Origin: Enoplosus armatus | Taxonomy: Eukaryota; Chordata; Actinopteri; Centrarchiformes; Enoplosidae | Length of the DNA: 64,000 nucleotides | Direction of reading: 5' to 3' | Assembly (NCBI RefSeq): GCF_043641665.1 | Contig: NC_092203.1 | Location: 744,001 to 808,000, forward strand | Part shown: piece by piece, positions 42,290 to 54,839 of the stretch | Layout of the letters: each line of letters starts with the position of its first letter | Position numbering within the stretch: position 1 is the stretch's first letter | Made by a program: the position numbers and the translations under genes | The notes under the pieces: model-generated | The model's input: the letters and a program-made list of their open reading frames with translations, nothing else | Databases searched by the model: none | What the model was told of the DNA's origin: nothing

Positions 42290-45020
42290 CGAACAAGTGA
42301 ACAAGTGACTTAGACTCTAACGTTATCATGGTACATTTTTATTACGGACATTAACCATGATGATGAAAAGTGAGTCCGTCGGGAGGAAGAAAATGGCAAA
42401 ACAGGAAACAGGAAGTGACAGGGTGTGTGGGAAATGTGGTCTTACAGCTTTTGTGCCTACAGCCTGTGTTGAATTAATATTACAATACAGGCCACAATAC
42501 TGAATCTATTTAGGATTTCGACATAAAAGACATAGGTTAATGTTAGTATATTAGCCATTCAGAATACCAAAGACAGTTCTCACATGTTACGTTCAGGCAA
42601 AATTGGAAAAAAATACAATCATTGTCTGCAATATAAATGCACAATTACGAGAATCTTCATGATTAGAAGCGTGATTTGTTCTCTTGGCGCTATAATATTC
42701 AAAATTACCACCAGAATCTTTTTTTTTTAAAGTTACCTTACGCTCATTACTTCGAATAAAAAAAAAAAAACAGTACTAGGATCATAAAGGCATCATAAGC
42801 CTCTTTGCGAAGCTTAACAGTGACTGACAGCGGCCCAATTCAGTGCTTGATGGTGTTCCGTCTTCCCCTGCCGCCGTCCGCTTGATGGGCTCGATTCAGT
42901 GAACTCTCCAGGCAAACGAAGGAACCTCACGGAGGGCGCAGCCTGAACGATGTAGCCATTCCGTTGATTGCATCAACAGACGGCAGAACACAATTTTCAC
43001 ACGTGAGAACTGTCTTTTTTTCACGGCACAAAGTAGAACCATTATTGCCATTGTTCGCCCTTTGTCCAGAGCTGGAATCTGAAGAACAGAGTGTGCTGAT
43101 TGTTACGTCTACTGCCTTTTTCACATGGCCTGACCCCCATTTATAGTAACGACTGGAAATTAAGATGAAAGCGGGAGTTATTACGGAGTGGCGTAGTCCA
43201 TCATGTGCTCTTTGAGTGGGAATCTGATGTGACAGAGTCAGGTCGGAGCTGTAAACTTTCCTGAGGTGTCTTGTCTGGACACGGGTGAAACATTCCGCAT
43301 GTTAGAGCATCCCTAGCCCTTCGAAAACAGTTTCCGGGTGCCAGTCAAAAATGCGCTTGAGGGCTAAAAGTAATTAGGGGGGCGCCTGTAGAGGTGACTT
43401 GCCACGTCCAAGCCCAATTACAAAATCAGATGGAAAGGTTTAAAAGTTTGTGTCATGAGCTTTTTGAGCAGCCTAAAGGCCTCAAACGTGCTTTTAGGAC
43501 GCTGATATTTTAATGCGGGAAAATTGAAAATGGCCGACTTTCTGTTGGGCAAAGCGTCGGAAAATACCTTCGGAATGACAGGAGCAATGATCCACCGGAT
43601 CTCGTCAGCATCAAAGCGCCTTTATCCGAAGCGTAGACGCATTCTTTATACCCCCCCCCCCCCCCCACACACACCAAAAAACAGTCACCTTAGCCAGACG
43701 GCCAACGACACATTTGCAAAGTGTTGTTCCATCTGTGACATTTCCTGCTCCACCTCAGTCCTATCTGATCCCTCCTCCCAGTCACGTAATCAAGACTTAT
43801 GGCGCAATTCAAGAGGCAGCGACTCGACACAGGTCGCATTATAAATTTATCCTCAAGGTACTTCAGTTTGATTTTGGCTGATTTACAACAACAAAAAAAT
43901 ATCATACGATATAAATGACTATACCTGTCTGTTGTAATCCTCCACTGCTGTAGCTCTCGTATAGCTACTAGCCGGTTCGTCTTCCCATCTCAGGTGCTTT
44001 TACTGTTCTTCCGGACGAGGGGGTTTGAAAAATGGGGCGTTTACCGGGCCCACAGGGCCAGATACTACCCGCAAGACAATTCAAGATCCCCCACATATTT
44101 GGTTTTTTTTGGTTATCGCCATGGGTAGACGCAGTTGCCTCTACCAAAGCTGTTGGTTGAGTTGGTAGCGAAGACCGCAGGAGCAGGAGGTGGAAGGAGG
44201 GCGTCGAAAATAATCGCTTTGTTGGCCGGGGGGGAGCACATACGCTAGCCTCAAGGAGATCAGCACTTGTATGTTAAAAATCACTGCGTATGCGTATATT
44301 GAAGCATTTGTCCGTGTGCACTGTAGACTTCAGGGGGTCAAGGGGCATGGGCAGAGGCAAGGCTGTGTCCCTGCTGTTGAGATTTTCTAAATTTTCCAGG
44401 TTTTTCTAAAGGAATTCATTTGTTTATTGAGTCTGTGGCAGATTAAAACATTTAAAAAGCAAGCAGTCACTCATCAGGTTTTGTTTTGGCAAATAAAAAA
44501 AATAATCCAATTCCGGTTAAATAAAAACCTAATGAGGGATTTTTGGGGGGGAGCTCGACACAGCCACGGCATTTCTTTCGTCCTCTGTTATTTTGATGAG
44601 AGCGAGCAGCCGATGCGTCCTCCGCGGCGGGTGTCGTGCGCCTTTGGAAGGGTTAAACGTTTACACAAAAAAAACCTCAAAAAACGGGCACATTAACATC
44701 AAGCGGAAGGCAGGAACAACAGTTAGGTTTGGCCTGATCTCGGCACTGATGGGTCTGCCTTCAGCCTGGTTTGATCACGGCGGAGGATACAGCTCTTTTA
44801 GACAGCAGGTCCGTCGGGAATCGCTTCGAGGGGAGTTATTTTGGTTCCGTTCTTCCTAGACGGCGCTGGGTGGCCGACAGTTGAAGCTCTTCAAGTCTTG
44901 GCGGGGAGGGGTGGGGTGGTGAAACTCTCCTGTTTTGAACCATCAGCACAGAAAATGTGTTAGAAAACCTCTATTTTTCTTCGACCAAAACCAACAATGA
45001 ATGGATCCCACTGCTAAGTA
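42290..45020. other. Unassigned stretch
   Basis: T and A runs near 42719 and 42760, a C run at 43651-43666 and a T run near 44103. Short unsupported frames only. No repeat family recognised. Confidence 0.5.
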
Positions 45021-45021
45021 T

Positions 45022-45080
45022 TGTGTGTGTGTGTGTGTGTGTGTGTCCAAAGCCTGACATATAAATATATATATATATAT
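45022..45080 (+). repeat. (TG)n and (AT)n microsatellites
   Basis: TG repeat at 45022-45046 and AT repeat at 45065-45080. Confidence 0.93.
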
Positions 45081-45254
45081 TTTATTCCTCTGTGCCTTGG
45101 GGCTCCATTGTTGTCCCTAAAATGCTTAAAAACACATCGGTAAGCCACCAAGTTGCGTTTCATTTATTTTTGGACTCAGTCCCACATACACCGTCCTGCG
45201 GCCCCAAATACGTCTCACTAGAGCACGCAAGTGTGGATTAATTAACGTTAATGT

Positions 45255-45284
45255 TGCGGAAAATAGTCCCCAACGAATGCGCTA
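45255..45284 (-). repeat. Short copy of the GCATTTGTTGGGGACTA repeat
   Basis: Plus strand 'GGAAAATAGTCCCCAACGAA' then TGCGC, i.e. minus-strand GCGCATTCGTTGGGGACTATTTTCC. One core mismatch to the other two copies. Confidence 0.5.
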
Positions 45285-45322
45285 TTTAATTCTGTTTGAG
45301 TAACAGTTTGACAACAGTGAAG

Positions 45323-45643
45323 TTCTGTAGTGGGTTGTGTTTTCTGTATTTGGTTGTATTTCTGTATTTGGTTGTATTTCTGTAGTTGGTTGTATTTTCT
45401 GTACTTGGTTGTGTTTTCTGTATTTGGTTGTGTTTTCTGTAGTTGGTTGTGTTTTCTGTATTTGGTTGTATTTTCTGTATTAGGTTGTGTTTTCTGTATT
45501 TGGTTGTATTGTCTATATTTGGTTGTGTTTTCTGTAGTTGGTTGTATTTTCTGTATTTGGTTGTATTTCTGTATTTGGTTGTATTTCTGTATTTGGTTGT
45601 ATTACTGTAGTTGGTTGTATTTTCTGTATTTGGTTGTGTTTTG
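45323..45643 (+). repeat. 18/19-bp minisatellite, about 17 units
   Basis: The unit is 'TTTTCTGTATTTGGTTGTG' or the 18-base variant 'TTTCTGTATTTGGTTGTA', with substitutions at fixed sites (TATTT, TAGTT, TACTT; TGTG or TGTA). Because both unit lengths occur, the frame changes, yet both strands stay open, giving 'CIWLYF' and 'YRNTTK' repeats. This is a consequence of the unit sequence and not a gene. Confidence 0.95.
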
Positions 45644-45649
45644 TCACGT

Positions 45650-46905
45650 TGCATCATTTCCTTTTCAAAAATGTCAAATTCGCAAAGACGTCGCCGTCAC
45701 AATTTGAACGATTTACAAGCTCAATAAAGCGGACATGTTTCAGCCATGCCTACACGGGCTGTGCAAGGGCTTTTTAGGGCTCAAATGTTGCCAAATGCCT
45801 CAGCAATACTGGGCCTGAACACACCCTGTGCACACACCGACGGAGGACTGAAGCTACTGCCGCCGCAAATGACACCTTGTGATGAAACTGGTTATCATGC
45901 TTTCCACAAAAAACTAGACTTACTAGATTTCTTCCAGAGCTTTCGGCCACACCTCGCAGTTAAGAAAAAAAGTACTAACTAAAAAAGTAGAACATCTATG
46001 TTGTATCATTCTCATATTTAGCTTCATTGGTAGATTCACTTCATCTCCATCTTTACTCAGAATGGCACTGTTTGTTTATCTGAATAGCAAAGCATGCAGA
46101 GGAAGGGGAAGGTTTTTTCAGCCCCCAGCAATCTTTGCAGCTCTCTCCCAGTCAGGCTTCATATGGCCCAGACAAAATCCACCAATCGGAGGGGGTCGGA
46201 GAAGCCGGTGAGCAGCCCGAGAGGCAAAAAAAAAAATAAAAAACCCGAGCCAAAAAGGTCCACAGAACACTCGCTGCCGGTAAAGCGCATCGCTTTGAAC
46301 TCATGGTAATAACCGATGCTGACCCAGATGAATCGCATCAACATTCGCGATCGGCGCTCTCCTCTCATCTGTGTTTTGGCACACCAAACTGACAGGGTTG
46401 GGGATTTCTCAGAAATTGAATAAATAAAACTGACGGTCTCAAAATAAACTACAGTGTGGTTACATCATTCAGGAGGCACTAAGGATGTCATTGAAAGAAA
46501 AACTGTACATTTATAACAGGGAATGACTGTCACACAACACAGCTCTCATTATCAGCATTTGACCGTTGAGCTGACACGTTATTATGAACGCCGTGTAACC
46601 CCGTGGCGATGCTGTCATCAGTGTCAGCAGAGTGCTCCCTGTCCTGTTGAGCGCCGGCTGCCTGACTGACTGACGTCTGACAAACGACATGCCGACGACA
46701 TCGCCGTCTCCGTGTCGCGTGGCCGTCACTGCGCGGGCCTCCCCTCCATTCAAACGGGTGGAGCCCTCCGTCGCTCCCCCCCCGGTTACTCATCGTGGCT
46801 GTCTGAAAGATATCAGAGTCAATAAGAAGAAAGCTTTTATATTTTTAAGGAATCTGCAACTGATCTGTGTGCAGTCATTACTTCAGCCACAGGCATTTTA
46901 GGATT
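45650..46905. other. Unassigned stretch
   Basis: No feature recognised beyond an A10 tract near 46227 and a C run near 46777-46784. Confidence 0.5.
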
Positions 46906-46913
46906 TGCCCTCG

Positions 46914-46998
46914 AGGACTTGAGACTTGACTTTACAAGACTTGAGACTAGTTTTGGGCTCCCTCTTGATTGGCTTGAGACTTGACTTGGACTTACTTA
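46914..46998 (+). repeat. Degenerate GACTTGA minisatellite
   Basis: Irregular repetition of 'GACTTGAGACTTGACTT' type words, interrupted by 'GGGCTCCCTCTTGATTGG'. Confidence 0.7.
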
Positions 46999-46999
46999 A

Positions 47000-47284
47000 G
47001 GTACAGGGAAATTTAAAAATGTTGGTTTATACCTAAAGCAGTGTTTTTGATGAGCAAAACTACTGCCTGCGCCTCTGTTCTTTCTTTAACCATGGAATAT
47101 GTTGACCAAAATGCCCTATGACGCTTCAGGCATTGATAAACCTACACATGATTTATTGGTGATTTATGTAGAAAGTGAGGTGGTCATGTTTTGTTTGATT
47201 ATGAAGCACTAAATACTGTGACAGTGCCAAGACGCACAACTCGTATTCAGACACTGCGCCTTTAAAGGAGCCGTCAGGACGTCC
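47000..47284. other. Unassigned stretch
   Basis: AT-rich sequence with no recognised feature. Confidence 0.5.
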
Positions 47285-47642
47285 GTAAGGTTGTGATGTC
47301 ACAACTGTACAGTCACCGCATCAGCCCCCCCCTCCTCCCCCGGGTCATCTGCTCCAGACACAGTACGCCCACCAAGTACAGGGTCGCGCTCATCCACCCG
47401 CTCAGTCTGTCTAAGTTATCGGAGCACTCTGCTCAGGACTACTCATCAAGTTCTCGGAGGTGGTTCAGTTCGTCTAAAACGGCTTGTTTCAGACAGAGGG
47501 GGTGAACTGAGGGGCCGCATAAAGGGCCAGCATAAGATCAATAAGGACTTTTTATGAACTGCGAATCATGCAAAAGCTACTCTAGCGGAGTCCCAGGATA
47601 AAAAATATAGAGCTGGAAATGAGCACGTTACGGGACCTTTAA
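47285..47642 (-). mobile_element. TTAA-MITE family copy 4
   Basis: The plus strand begins 'CGTAAGGTTGTGATGTCACA', as in copy 2, and ends 'GAGCACGTTACGGGACCTTT' with TTAA at 47639-47642, the inverted terminal repeat. 'GAACTGAGGGGCCGCATAAA' and 'TTTTTATGAACTGCGAATCA' match copies 2 and 3. A C run near 47325-47331 is internal. About 70% longer than copy 2 because a middle segment is kept. Confidence 0.78.
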
Positions 47643-47649
47643 AATCAAA

Positions 47650-47880
47650 TATAAAACTCAATAAAAAACGTACACAATATTTCAACTTTAGCCTTGTGAA
47701 GGACTCAAAACTAACACTGAGAATCGTTAAGTGTCATATTATAAGGAATACAGATCATTCTCTCTAAATTGCCCGACAACTACCACAGAAACTACTAGTA
47801 CACTACTTTCAAAGTTCGCAAGTACAGTATATGTGGGAATACAGTTAGGGGGCATGTATTTGTATGCTTCTTCTTGTGCG
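47650..47880. other. Unassigned spacer
   Basis: AT-rich, no feature seen. Confidence 0.5.
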
Positions 47881-47914
47881 ACCCCCCCCCCCCCCCGGGA
47901 CAATAAAGACTAGG
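47881..47914 (+). repeat. C run with GGGACAATAAAGACTA tail
   Basis: A C15 run then 'GGGACAATAAAGACTAGG', which resembles the end of a teleost dispersed repeat (compare 14463-14525). Tail only. Confidence 0.4.
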
Positions 47915-48104
47915 GCAGTTCACGATCATCCGAAAATCCTGTCCAAGCTGACAAGGTTATAAAACAACTCAGAATACGTTTTCGTCTGTCATTTTGGGAT
48001 TAAAAACGGCGAAATGAGGAATATGAATGAGGCCGCCGCCCGTACTTGACCGCGCCCCTCCCCCCCCTCCTGTTATCAGAGCCCACGGAGGAGCCACAAC
48101 CTTG

Positions 48105-48330
48105 AACAACCTTGTTGCTGGACGCCGGCTCTCCATTAATGAGGGGTAAACAAGGTGATGCCGAGAGAATCCAAATGTCCGACAGCAGCGATCAGCGCGC
48201 ATCTCGCACTGATAACACTGTTTACATAATTAATCATGTTGCAAAAATGTTATCTGCCATAGGTGAGCGCTGGATATATACTATCTCTCAACTTAATGGC
48301 AGATATCTGCAGGCGGCCCCCGCTCGACAA
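48105..48330. promoter_or_regulatory. Candidate conserved non-coding element
   Basis: Repeat-free block: 'TCTCCATTAATGAGGGGTAA', 'GTTTACATAATTAATCATGT' and 'CTCAACTTAATGGCAGATAT'. TAAT/ATTA-rich, bounded by homopolymer-bearing sequence. Inference only. Confidence 0.3.
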
Positions 48331-50030
48331 GCGCGGGCAAAATGCCTCTGGAGCTCTTTTTGACGTTTTGGACGCCATTTCTGTGGTTTCGAAGCCGATC
48401 TCAGGATCCACTGGGCGAGGCCATCATTAATCTTCATTTCTTGCACTTTGGGATTTGTCGCGACGGCGCCCCCCCCCTCTTCTTCCTCTGTCAAAAAAAA
48501 TGTAACACAGCAACACAAGCCGGCTGTGAACTTAATGGCAAAAAGAAAGATAATAATAAAAATAAAAAATAAAGACCCTGGGCAAAAAGCATGTAAAAGC
48601 ATGAGAGATGAGAGGTGGGAATTCCAAAGGGGGACCTCTGACTCTTTGAATTAGAAAATGGATGAGACAAATATTCACAACACTTAGGCTGCCCATATTG
48701 CACGGAGGCTATTGTCCCCGCGGACCCATGGATAATTACGTGCCCGCTGGCGATGCAAAGAGCTTATATGAGAGGGAATGTAATGAAGGAAGATATGAAA
48801 TAAGTCATCAAAAGGAATACTTAAAATGGGACCTACAGGAATCAAAAGATTTGCTGGGTAAAATTGACTTCAGCTACTGAGGCGTCCCTCAGGTTGCGGT
48901 GTTCTCAGTTAAACTCCTTTCTTATTCTGGCGAGTGCGTCATTTTCCTTAATCTTTTTTTTTCTTTCTCGGAGCTCGCCAGGTGGGCGAGAGCACATTTG
49001 AAATGTGACTGTAGGGGCCGCGATCACGTAATACAATCCATTAAAATATCCTCGCAACAGATTTGTCCTTTGTGAAGCTCTTTAATGTTCTTTGCGGGGG
49101 GGGGGGGTTCTTTGTGTTCGGATTGGCTTATTGCCGGATTGTGTTACTCCGGTGTCACTCCACCGAAGTTCGAACGTCTGGATCCGAATCCGGAACAGGT
49201 TGCCATTGCCAAGTAGGTTGTCACATACGGGGAATTTGCCTTGGTGCTGTGGTGCATGACAATCCAAATATGCACAGTCGGAGTGCCGCCAAAAAGGTGA
49301 TCGAATATGGCTAATTGCGCAAGCTAATGAGGTACATGTAGACCAGCAGGGTCAGTAGTCATATGTAAATAAGTACTGCTGCTGTGTTGGAGCATAAAAA
49401 CCTGGATGTCGTCCAACATACAACAACAACAAAACAGAGCTCATGGTTGTGGCTTCCGAGGCCCTTGAGATCTTCTTGGTGGCGGAGACCCTTATTCATG
49501 CCTTCCATCGCCTCCCGCCTGGCGGCGAGTATGTCAAGTCCTGTTTGTTTCCTGTGGTTTTATCATTAAATGTGTTTGTTAATGTCCTGATTTACATTCG
49601 TTCCATATAATAAATGTTCCTCTGCAGGCGCTCACACTTTGAAATGGTATTCAGTTTTAGTTTCAGTTTGCTGACAAGAATATCATAATATAAATCAATA
49701 TTGACCGACTGCGGGGTTTCATGCGTCGGGCATTAAGGCCTTCATTAAATCGCGAGTCCGTCCATTTCAACAGGAGCTGTGGTACCTTAGCATTGGGCTA
49801 ACTAACCATGGTTCATGCTACAGTGGCTCCTAGTAGATTTGGTAACTCTTGAATATGATTGCAGATGGTAAAAGTAAAACACAGCTTGTTCTACATTGTT
49901 TTTGTTCTAAATCAGACGATTTTTCCTTACATTTTAATTTCACTATCATACACATGCTTTAATAGTCCATGCAGCCTGGATTTGTAATAAAGAAATAAAG
50001 ATATAAACTTCCAAAATAACCCTTAAATTT
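48331..50030. other. Unassigned stretch
   Basis: C run near 48469, an A-rich stretch at 48539-48572, T run near 48955 and G run at 49097-49107. No exon or repeat family recognised. Confidence 0.5.
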
Positions 50031-50049
50031 AATTGTCTTCTTCAAGAGG

Positions 50050-50235
50050 GATTCATGACCCTCTTGACCCCCTTGAGTAAGACACTGTACCCTAAGCTGC
50101 TCCCGATGGAGGCCAGCACCTTGCATGGCAGCTCGGTCGCCATCAGCGTGTGAATGGGTGAACGAGACTTAGGTGTAAAGCGCTTTGGGAACCGCAAGGG
50201 TTGAAAAGCGCTATACAAGTGAGTTCAATTTATCT
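50050..50235 (+). repeat. Teleost dispersed repeat (AAAGCGCTTTGGG type)
   Basis: 'CCCTAAGCTGCTCCCGATGG', 'GCACCTTGCATGGCAGCTCG', 'CATCAGCGTGTGAATGGGTG', 'TGTAAAGCGCTTTGGGAACC' and 'AAAAGCGCTATACAAGTGAG' occur in the usual order of a very common fish repeat. Plus orientation, modest divergence. Confidence 0.8.
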
Positions 50236-50675
50236 GTGTGGATAACTACCCATCATTTAACTCGTCAAAAAACGTCAAACATGTTTGAAATGAGGCGACC
50301 CCGGTGAGTACCGGTGAGCGGTTTTGGAGGTCTAAGGCTGGATCTGTGGACCCCCTCGTATTACCAGACACTCTGGGCCGACACGACAAGGTCCCAGACC
50401 TGAAGTGAATGAGCTCGGGTGCACTTTTAGACAGCGTATGTGAATATGTGTCGTGATAGAAGCTGGCAGTGCTCGGATTCAACCCTTCACTGTCTTTAAA
50501 TATTGCCATTTTTAAGTGAGCGCCCCTTTTTGAAACTGCATCCACGGTTCGGTTACTGGTCCCTGATCCTAAGGTGGTGCTCTGTAATAATTTGTTCCTA
50601 TGAATAACTTGTTTGATATCAATAGCTTTATTAATCAATCAATCGTTTCATGAATGTGTGTATGTGTTAAGTGTA

Positions 50676-51109
50676 CAGTGGGGACCCCAAAGACACTTCA
50701 AAGCTTTGCAAGAACTACTTGAAGACCAAAGAAGACCAAGGAGTCCTGACTGTCGTGGACTTTCCTCCACCGTCGCCTGACCTCGACCCCATTGCAGTAC
50801 TTATGCGGGGGGGGGCACTTGAAGACTCAGAAAGCCAAGCATTCACAAGAAACCCTTTGGAACATTGTCAAATCATGCTGGAATAACGTGGGTCGTCAGG
50901 TTTGGTGCGTGACGTCATTAAGGCAAAAGGGGGACGTTCCAAATACTAAGGTTCTCTGAAATTCCTGCACTTTTTTTTTCAAGGATTCAACTTTTCACTC
51001 AAATTGTTAAGCTGATATTATCATTTGTAATGAAAAAAAAACACAGTATTACATTCCAAACAAATGCAAAATAGAAGTATTTTGACAAGTGGACTTTTGG
51101 ACCTCACTG
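50676..51109 (+). mobile_element. Internally deleted Tc1/mariner element, 434 bp
   Basis: Left end 'CAGTGGGGACCCCAAAG' at 50676 and right end 'TTTTGGACCTCACTG' ending 51109 are inverted repeats with mismatches. TA flanks both sides (50674-50675 and 51110-51111). Between them lies only the C-terminal coding part of a transposase, so the 5' two-thirds is deleted. Confidence 0.82.
50690..50960 (+). pseudogene. Tc1-like transposase C-terminal relic
   Basis: The first frame reads 'LKTKEDQGVLTVVDFPPPSP' followed by DLDPI. It matches the PP.SPDLNPIE segment that holds the last catalytic acid of Tc1-like DDE transposases; the acidic residue after PI is lost here. A second frame gives 'ETLWNIVKSCWNNVGRQV' and a third 'RDVIKAKGGRSKY' with a stop at about 50949, the usual Tc1 C-terminal wording. 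A G run at 50809-50817 marks one frameshift. It is non-functional. Confidence 0.78.
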
Positions 51110-51111
51110 TA

Positions 51112-52290
51112 TATAAATGTGCTCCACTTATTATGTCTGCCCCCCCTGCGCTTTATATTGGCCTACACATGGCAGGGAAATGTGTGTGTGTGACACTGTG
51201 CCAATGTGTGTGTTTTCAGTGCAGTCAGTGGTATTGACGTATCGAGCTGCGTGCCTTGACCCCCTGCCGGGTCACCAAATTGAGTCATCATCGGTTTAAA
51301 GTCTCTCTGAGACCTCTCCAGCGAGAGGCCGATCCTGCCCAGACGCCGATAATTTCTATGCGGACGGGCGCGATGATTATGGGAACAAGTGGCGTATTGA
51401 TAAACACATCTCAAGGGTGGCGGCTGAATGCCAAACCGTGTTGTCCTTGTAACAGTAGCCCTCTCTGCTGGCGCTTCACTAGCTGCTTGTCGAAACACGT
51501 CAGGGCATGTAATTTGATGTTTTTCCAAATGACAAGTACCGCTGGACAAATGCAGCTGCGCTAATCAATGTGTTAACGGTGGATAAAAAGATGTGAGGGG
51601 TGAGTCTTGAAATGACATCAAATCTGCAGTTCCTCTAAGCTCAGCTAACATGGTGGAGCAACCAGATATTTTGTAGGAGCTAAAATAATATTGGGCATAA
51701 GTTGGACACATGACAATAACAGCGTGGCGGTGATTTGCCTAACCCAGCCCAAAAAATGTGGGGTTTTATTCTGCACGTTTGCTACCACCTCTTGACAAGG
51801 GGAATAGCACACACTAGTGGTCTGTAACTACACGGGGTGCCTTTAAAATTTATACATTTTTTTTTTTATGTAAGACAATTCCTTTAGTTGTTTGGAACGT
51901 GGTCATTTGTTCATTCCCTCGTGTGTATCTAACCTCTAATGTATAGATGTGATTGACACATTCCTCCTCACAAATTCTTGTTTTGTGGTATGTAGAACCT
52001 TGTTTGTTTGTTTGTTTTGGGTTTTTTTTACATGTACTTTTATCGTTTCAATCAATTGAGTTATTGATATGTTACTTGCTGACTGAACGGACCTCTCAAC
52101 CCCTTTTTGTGCTAGACAACGAACATAAGTAAAAGTGGGCTGTTAATAATAAGAGATGCATAAAAGTTCTTGATGCTTGATGCGTTGTGTGTATGTCTTC
52201 TTCTCTCCCTATTTCACTTCCTGTCTTGAGACTCCAGTATTGAGGCTGATAAACACAATGTACTATGTGCTATATATATATATATACACT
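51112..52290. other. Unassigned stretch
   Basis: T-rich tracts near 51858 and 52022, and (TA)n at 52271-52286. No gene or named repeat. Confidence 0.5.
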
Positions 52291-53335
52291 CTAATATACT
52301 GAGTGTATTTTTATGGCCCAGCATTAAGGGTGAGGGTGAGGAAAATGTGTGATGTACTTCAATGGCATTTGCTGCAGGAAGGAGAGGCTTTTTAAAGTCA
52401 AAATCTCTCCATGGGGGATCTGTTCCTCCACTCGTGGCCACCGTCTCACAGCGGCCACCCCACCCCCCACCCCCCAAGAGACCTCATTGCAAACAGGGTC
52501 TATAGACAATCACAGCGGCATTTTAATTTGTCCCCTCGATATCTTATTTGCCAAGACGGGACCCTGGAGGGGCCTCAGCCCTAAAGAGCACACATCATTA
52601 TTGAACCGGCCAAGGATCACATAAAGGGCTTAGTATTGATGCAGACGGGGCGGAGGGGTGACAGAGAAGTGAAAGCCTGGCTGGGGGGAAACCGAGGAGA
52701 CAAAAGGAGGGAGGGAGAAGAGGGATGAAGGATCTGAGGTACAAGATGCGCTGCGGGGAAGGATGAGAGAGTCTCTACTAAGAAGCAAGATGGTGAACAA
52801 GAATAGTTGGTTTGGTAAAAAAAAAAAATAGTACCTCAGAGCACCTAAAGCTTTGAGAAGATGACTAACTGGTACATTTTGAGACATTGCTGTGGAGTAC
52901 AACACTTTCATGTCCCGGGCCCCCAAGCAGTTGCCTGCTTTGCCTTGTTCACAAGCTGCGCGTCTGGGGATGAGCTAGCCTAGTGTTAGCCATGCAGAGG
53001 AGTTTATCATCCAATAAAAAGACATTCAAAAAAAAAAATCATTTCAAAGCTGCTGCGAGAATTGGGTTTGGGTGGAGTGAGGTGGGGCGTGTTTTATTTT
53101 GACTAAAAGCCAGAGGGAAGCATGCACCTAAATCAATCAAACGGCACACAATGGAACCCACATTTGAACCGCACCTCCAAAGGAAGGCCCGTATTTCCGT
53201 TTATCGTGGCCGCAGTAATTTATGACGGGAGCGAAGGAGGAAGTCGGTTGAGGTTGTATAAAGAGCAACAAAGTCCATGAGAGGACAAGGGTTGGGGGTG
53301 GATGGAGGAGTCAGACGCTATTTGGGTCCTGCGTG
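52291..53335. other. Unassigned stretch, part possibly conserved
   Basis: The part 52340-52640 is largely free of repeats and might be regulatory ('CTTCAATGGCATTTGCTGCA'). A purine-rich tract lies at 52645-52745 and A runs near 52817 and 53030. No exon. Confidence 0.4.
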
Positions 53336-53339
53336 AAAC

Positions 53340-53500
53340 CAAAAGTCACCGTTGACTTATTTTAACTTAAGTCGCAAATCACGTGACGTAACTTGACGTA
53401 CGCAACCAACGAACTTATCGCAACCCAAACGATGATCTCTTCCTGAACCCTAACCCGAGTAGTTTTGGTGCCTTAACCTAACCCTCTCTTGGTGAAAAAG
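53340..53500 (+). repeat. Possible teleost repeat with CCTAACCC motifs
   Basis: 'CGTACGCAACCAACGAACTT', 'CAACCCAAACGATGATCTCT' and 'TCCTGAACCCTAACCCGAGT' followed by AGTTTTGGTGCCTTAACCTAACC is wording I remember from a fish dispersed repeat. Ends unclear. Not telomeric: the motif is not in tandem. Confidence 0.45.
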
Positions 53501-53504
53501 CGCT

Positions 53505-54820
53505 ACACCTATGAATGCGACTGCCCAGGAACTCACGGCTATGCTGACATTAGTACGCCTGTTGTATCACAAAACTACAGTTGCTCAGTTCGTGACACTT
53601 TGTCTGCCTGGGTGTCCGATCCACCGCCGTCCTCGCTGCATTAAACCCCCCGCCCCCTTGTTGCAGCTCCTCTTCCCCTGGTAGGTGATTGACTTCTCAG
53701 TGTCCTGGCCCAAACTGAGGATTAGTGGTCCTAGCCTTCAAGTCCCATTGCTCCAATCAGGTTCATTGTTGTCCAGTCCATTGCACTTTGTGGGTCCGGT
53801 AGGCTGTACGCTACGGCAGAAAGACACCACAACACACAACAAAACCATTCATATCCACACAATACAATGTAAAACCAGCTTGCATTGGGCATTTATAGCA
53901 GTTACAACCTGAGATGCTGTGTTTTTTAGTTTTTTTTTATCATACTTGGATCTTAAATTTGCTTGGAATATCATACCTCTTGTGCTCATTTGAAAATAAG
54001 TGTATTGGACTTGCTAATTCAAAGACGGGGGTGGGGGTCAGGCTCTAATCCTTTAGTCTAAGCCATACACTACAGCTGAAAGCCATTAGGATGGACAGGT
54101 TGCTGACTCAATGCCTGCCTAAATCACCCAGGTAAAGCCTTGGCCGTCTGTTTCGTTTTATAGGACAGATACATCAGTTTAAGCAGGTAGAGACCAATCA
54201 AACTACTGACAGACGAGCGCAAGCAGCCAAGCGCCGACGGCAGTTTTGACGGGGAGATACCTGATCATGAGCTGGCACATCAGCCCCGAGATTTAATATT
54301 CATCTCTTTCATAGTGACACCAGATTACTCATCCTCCAACTTTATCTGCGAAACTTGTTCGCACAGATCAGTGAGACACAGCACAGACAAGGTAGATAAT
54401 GGTTCAAGTTTAGGAGGATTCATCTCTTTTCTCCCCCACCTTAATTGAATCCTCCCGTGCTGAAACCTTTGGTAGGCATAATAGCCTAGATCCCCCATGT
54501 AGAAAAGCATTTTATAAACAGCCTGGCAAATTGTAGCTGGACTTTGGTAACAGGCTCACTAATGATCAAAAACAGCCGACAGGTTACTTGAAGTCGCATT
54601 TTTCAGACCTCAAATGGGCCTAGAAATAAAATAAACCGGCCAGGCAGGCCTAGCTCAGTCCTCAGTCAGGGCATTTTCTTCAAAAGTGATGGACCAAACT
54701 GGCACCGGCATCCCTGGAGCCACACCAGTAGCATAGCTAAACGCATATGTATGAGGCGATGTTTCCAACCGACCTCATTCACCCGACTCAAGCTTCATCC
54801 TGTGCTCAACAGAAGCCAAC
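53505..54820. other. Unassigned stretch
   Basis: No homopolymer longer than eight until the C run at 54822-54838. The block at 54230-54540 is repeat-free and could be regulatory. No exon recognised. Confidence 0.45.
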
Positions 54821-54839
54821 ACCCCCCCCCCCCCCCCCA

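Noticed and set aside
45330..45707. 125-codon plus-strand frame and 123-codon minus-strand frame
   Set aside because: Both are translations of the 18/19-bp minisatellite; a repeat unit without stops in these frames explains them fully.
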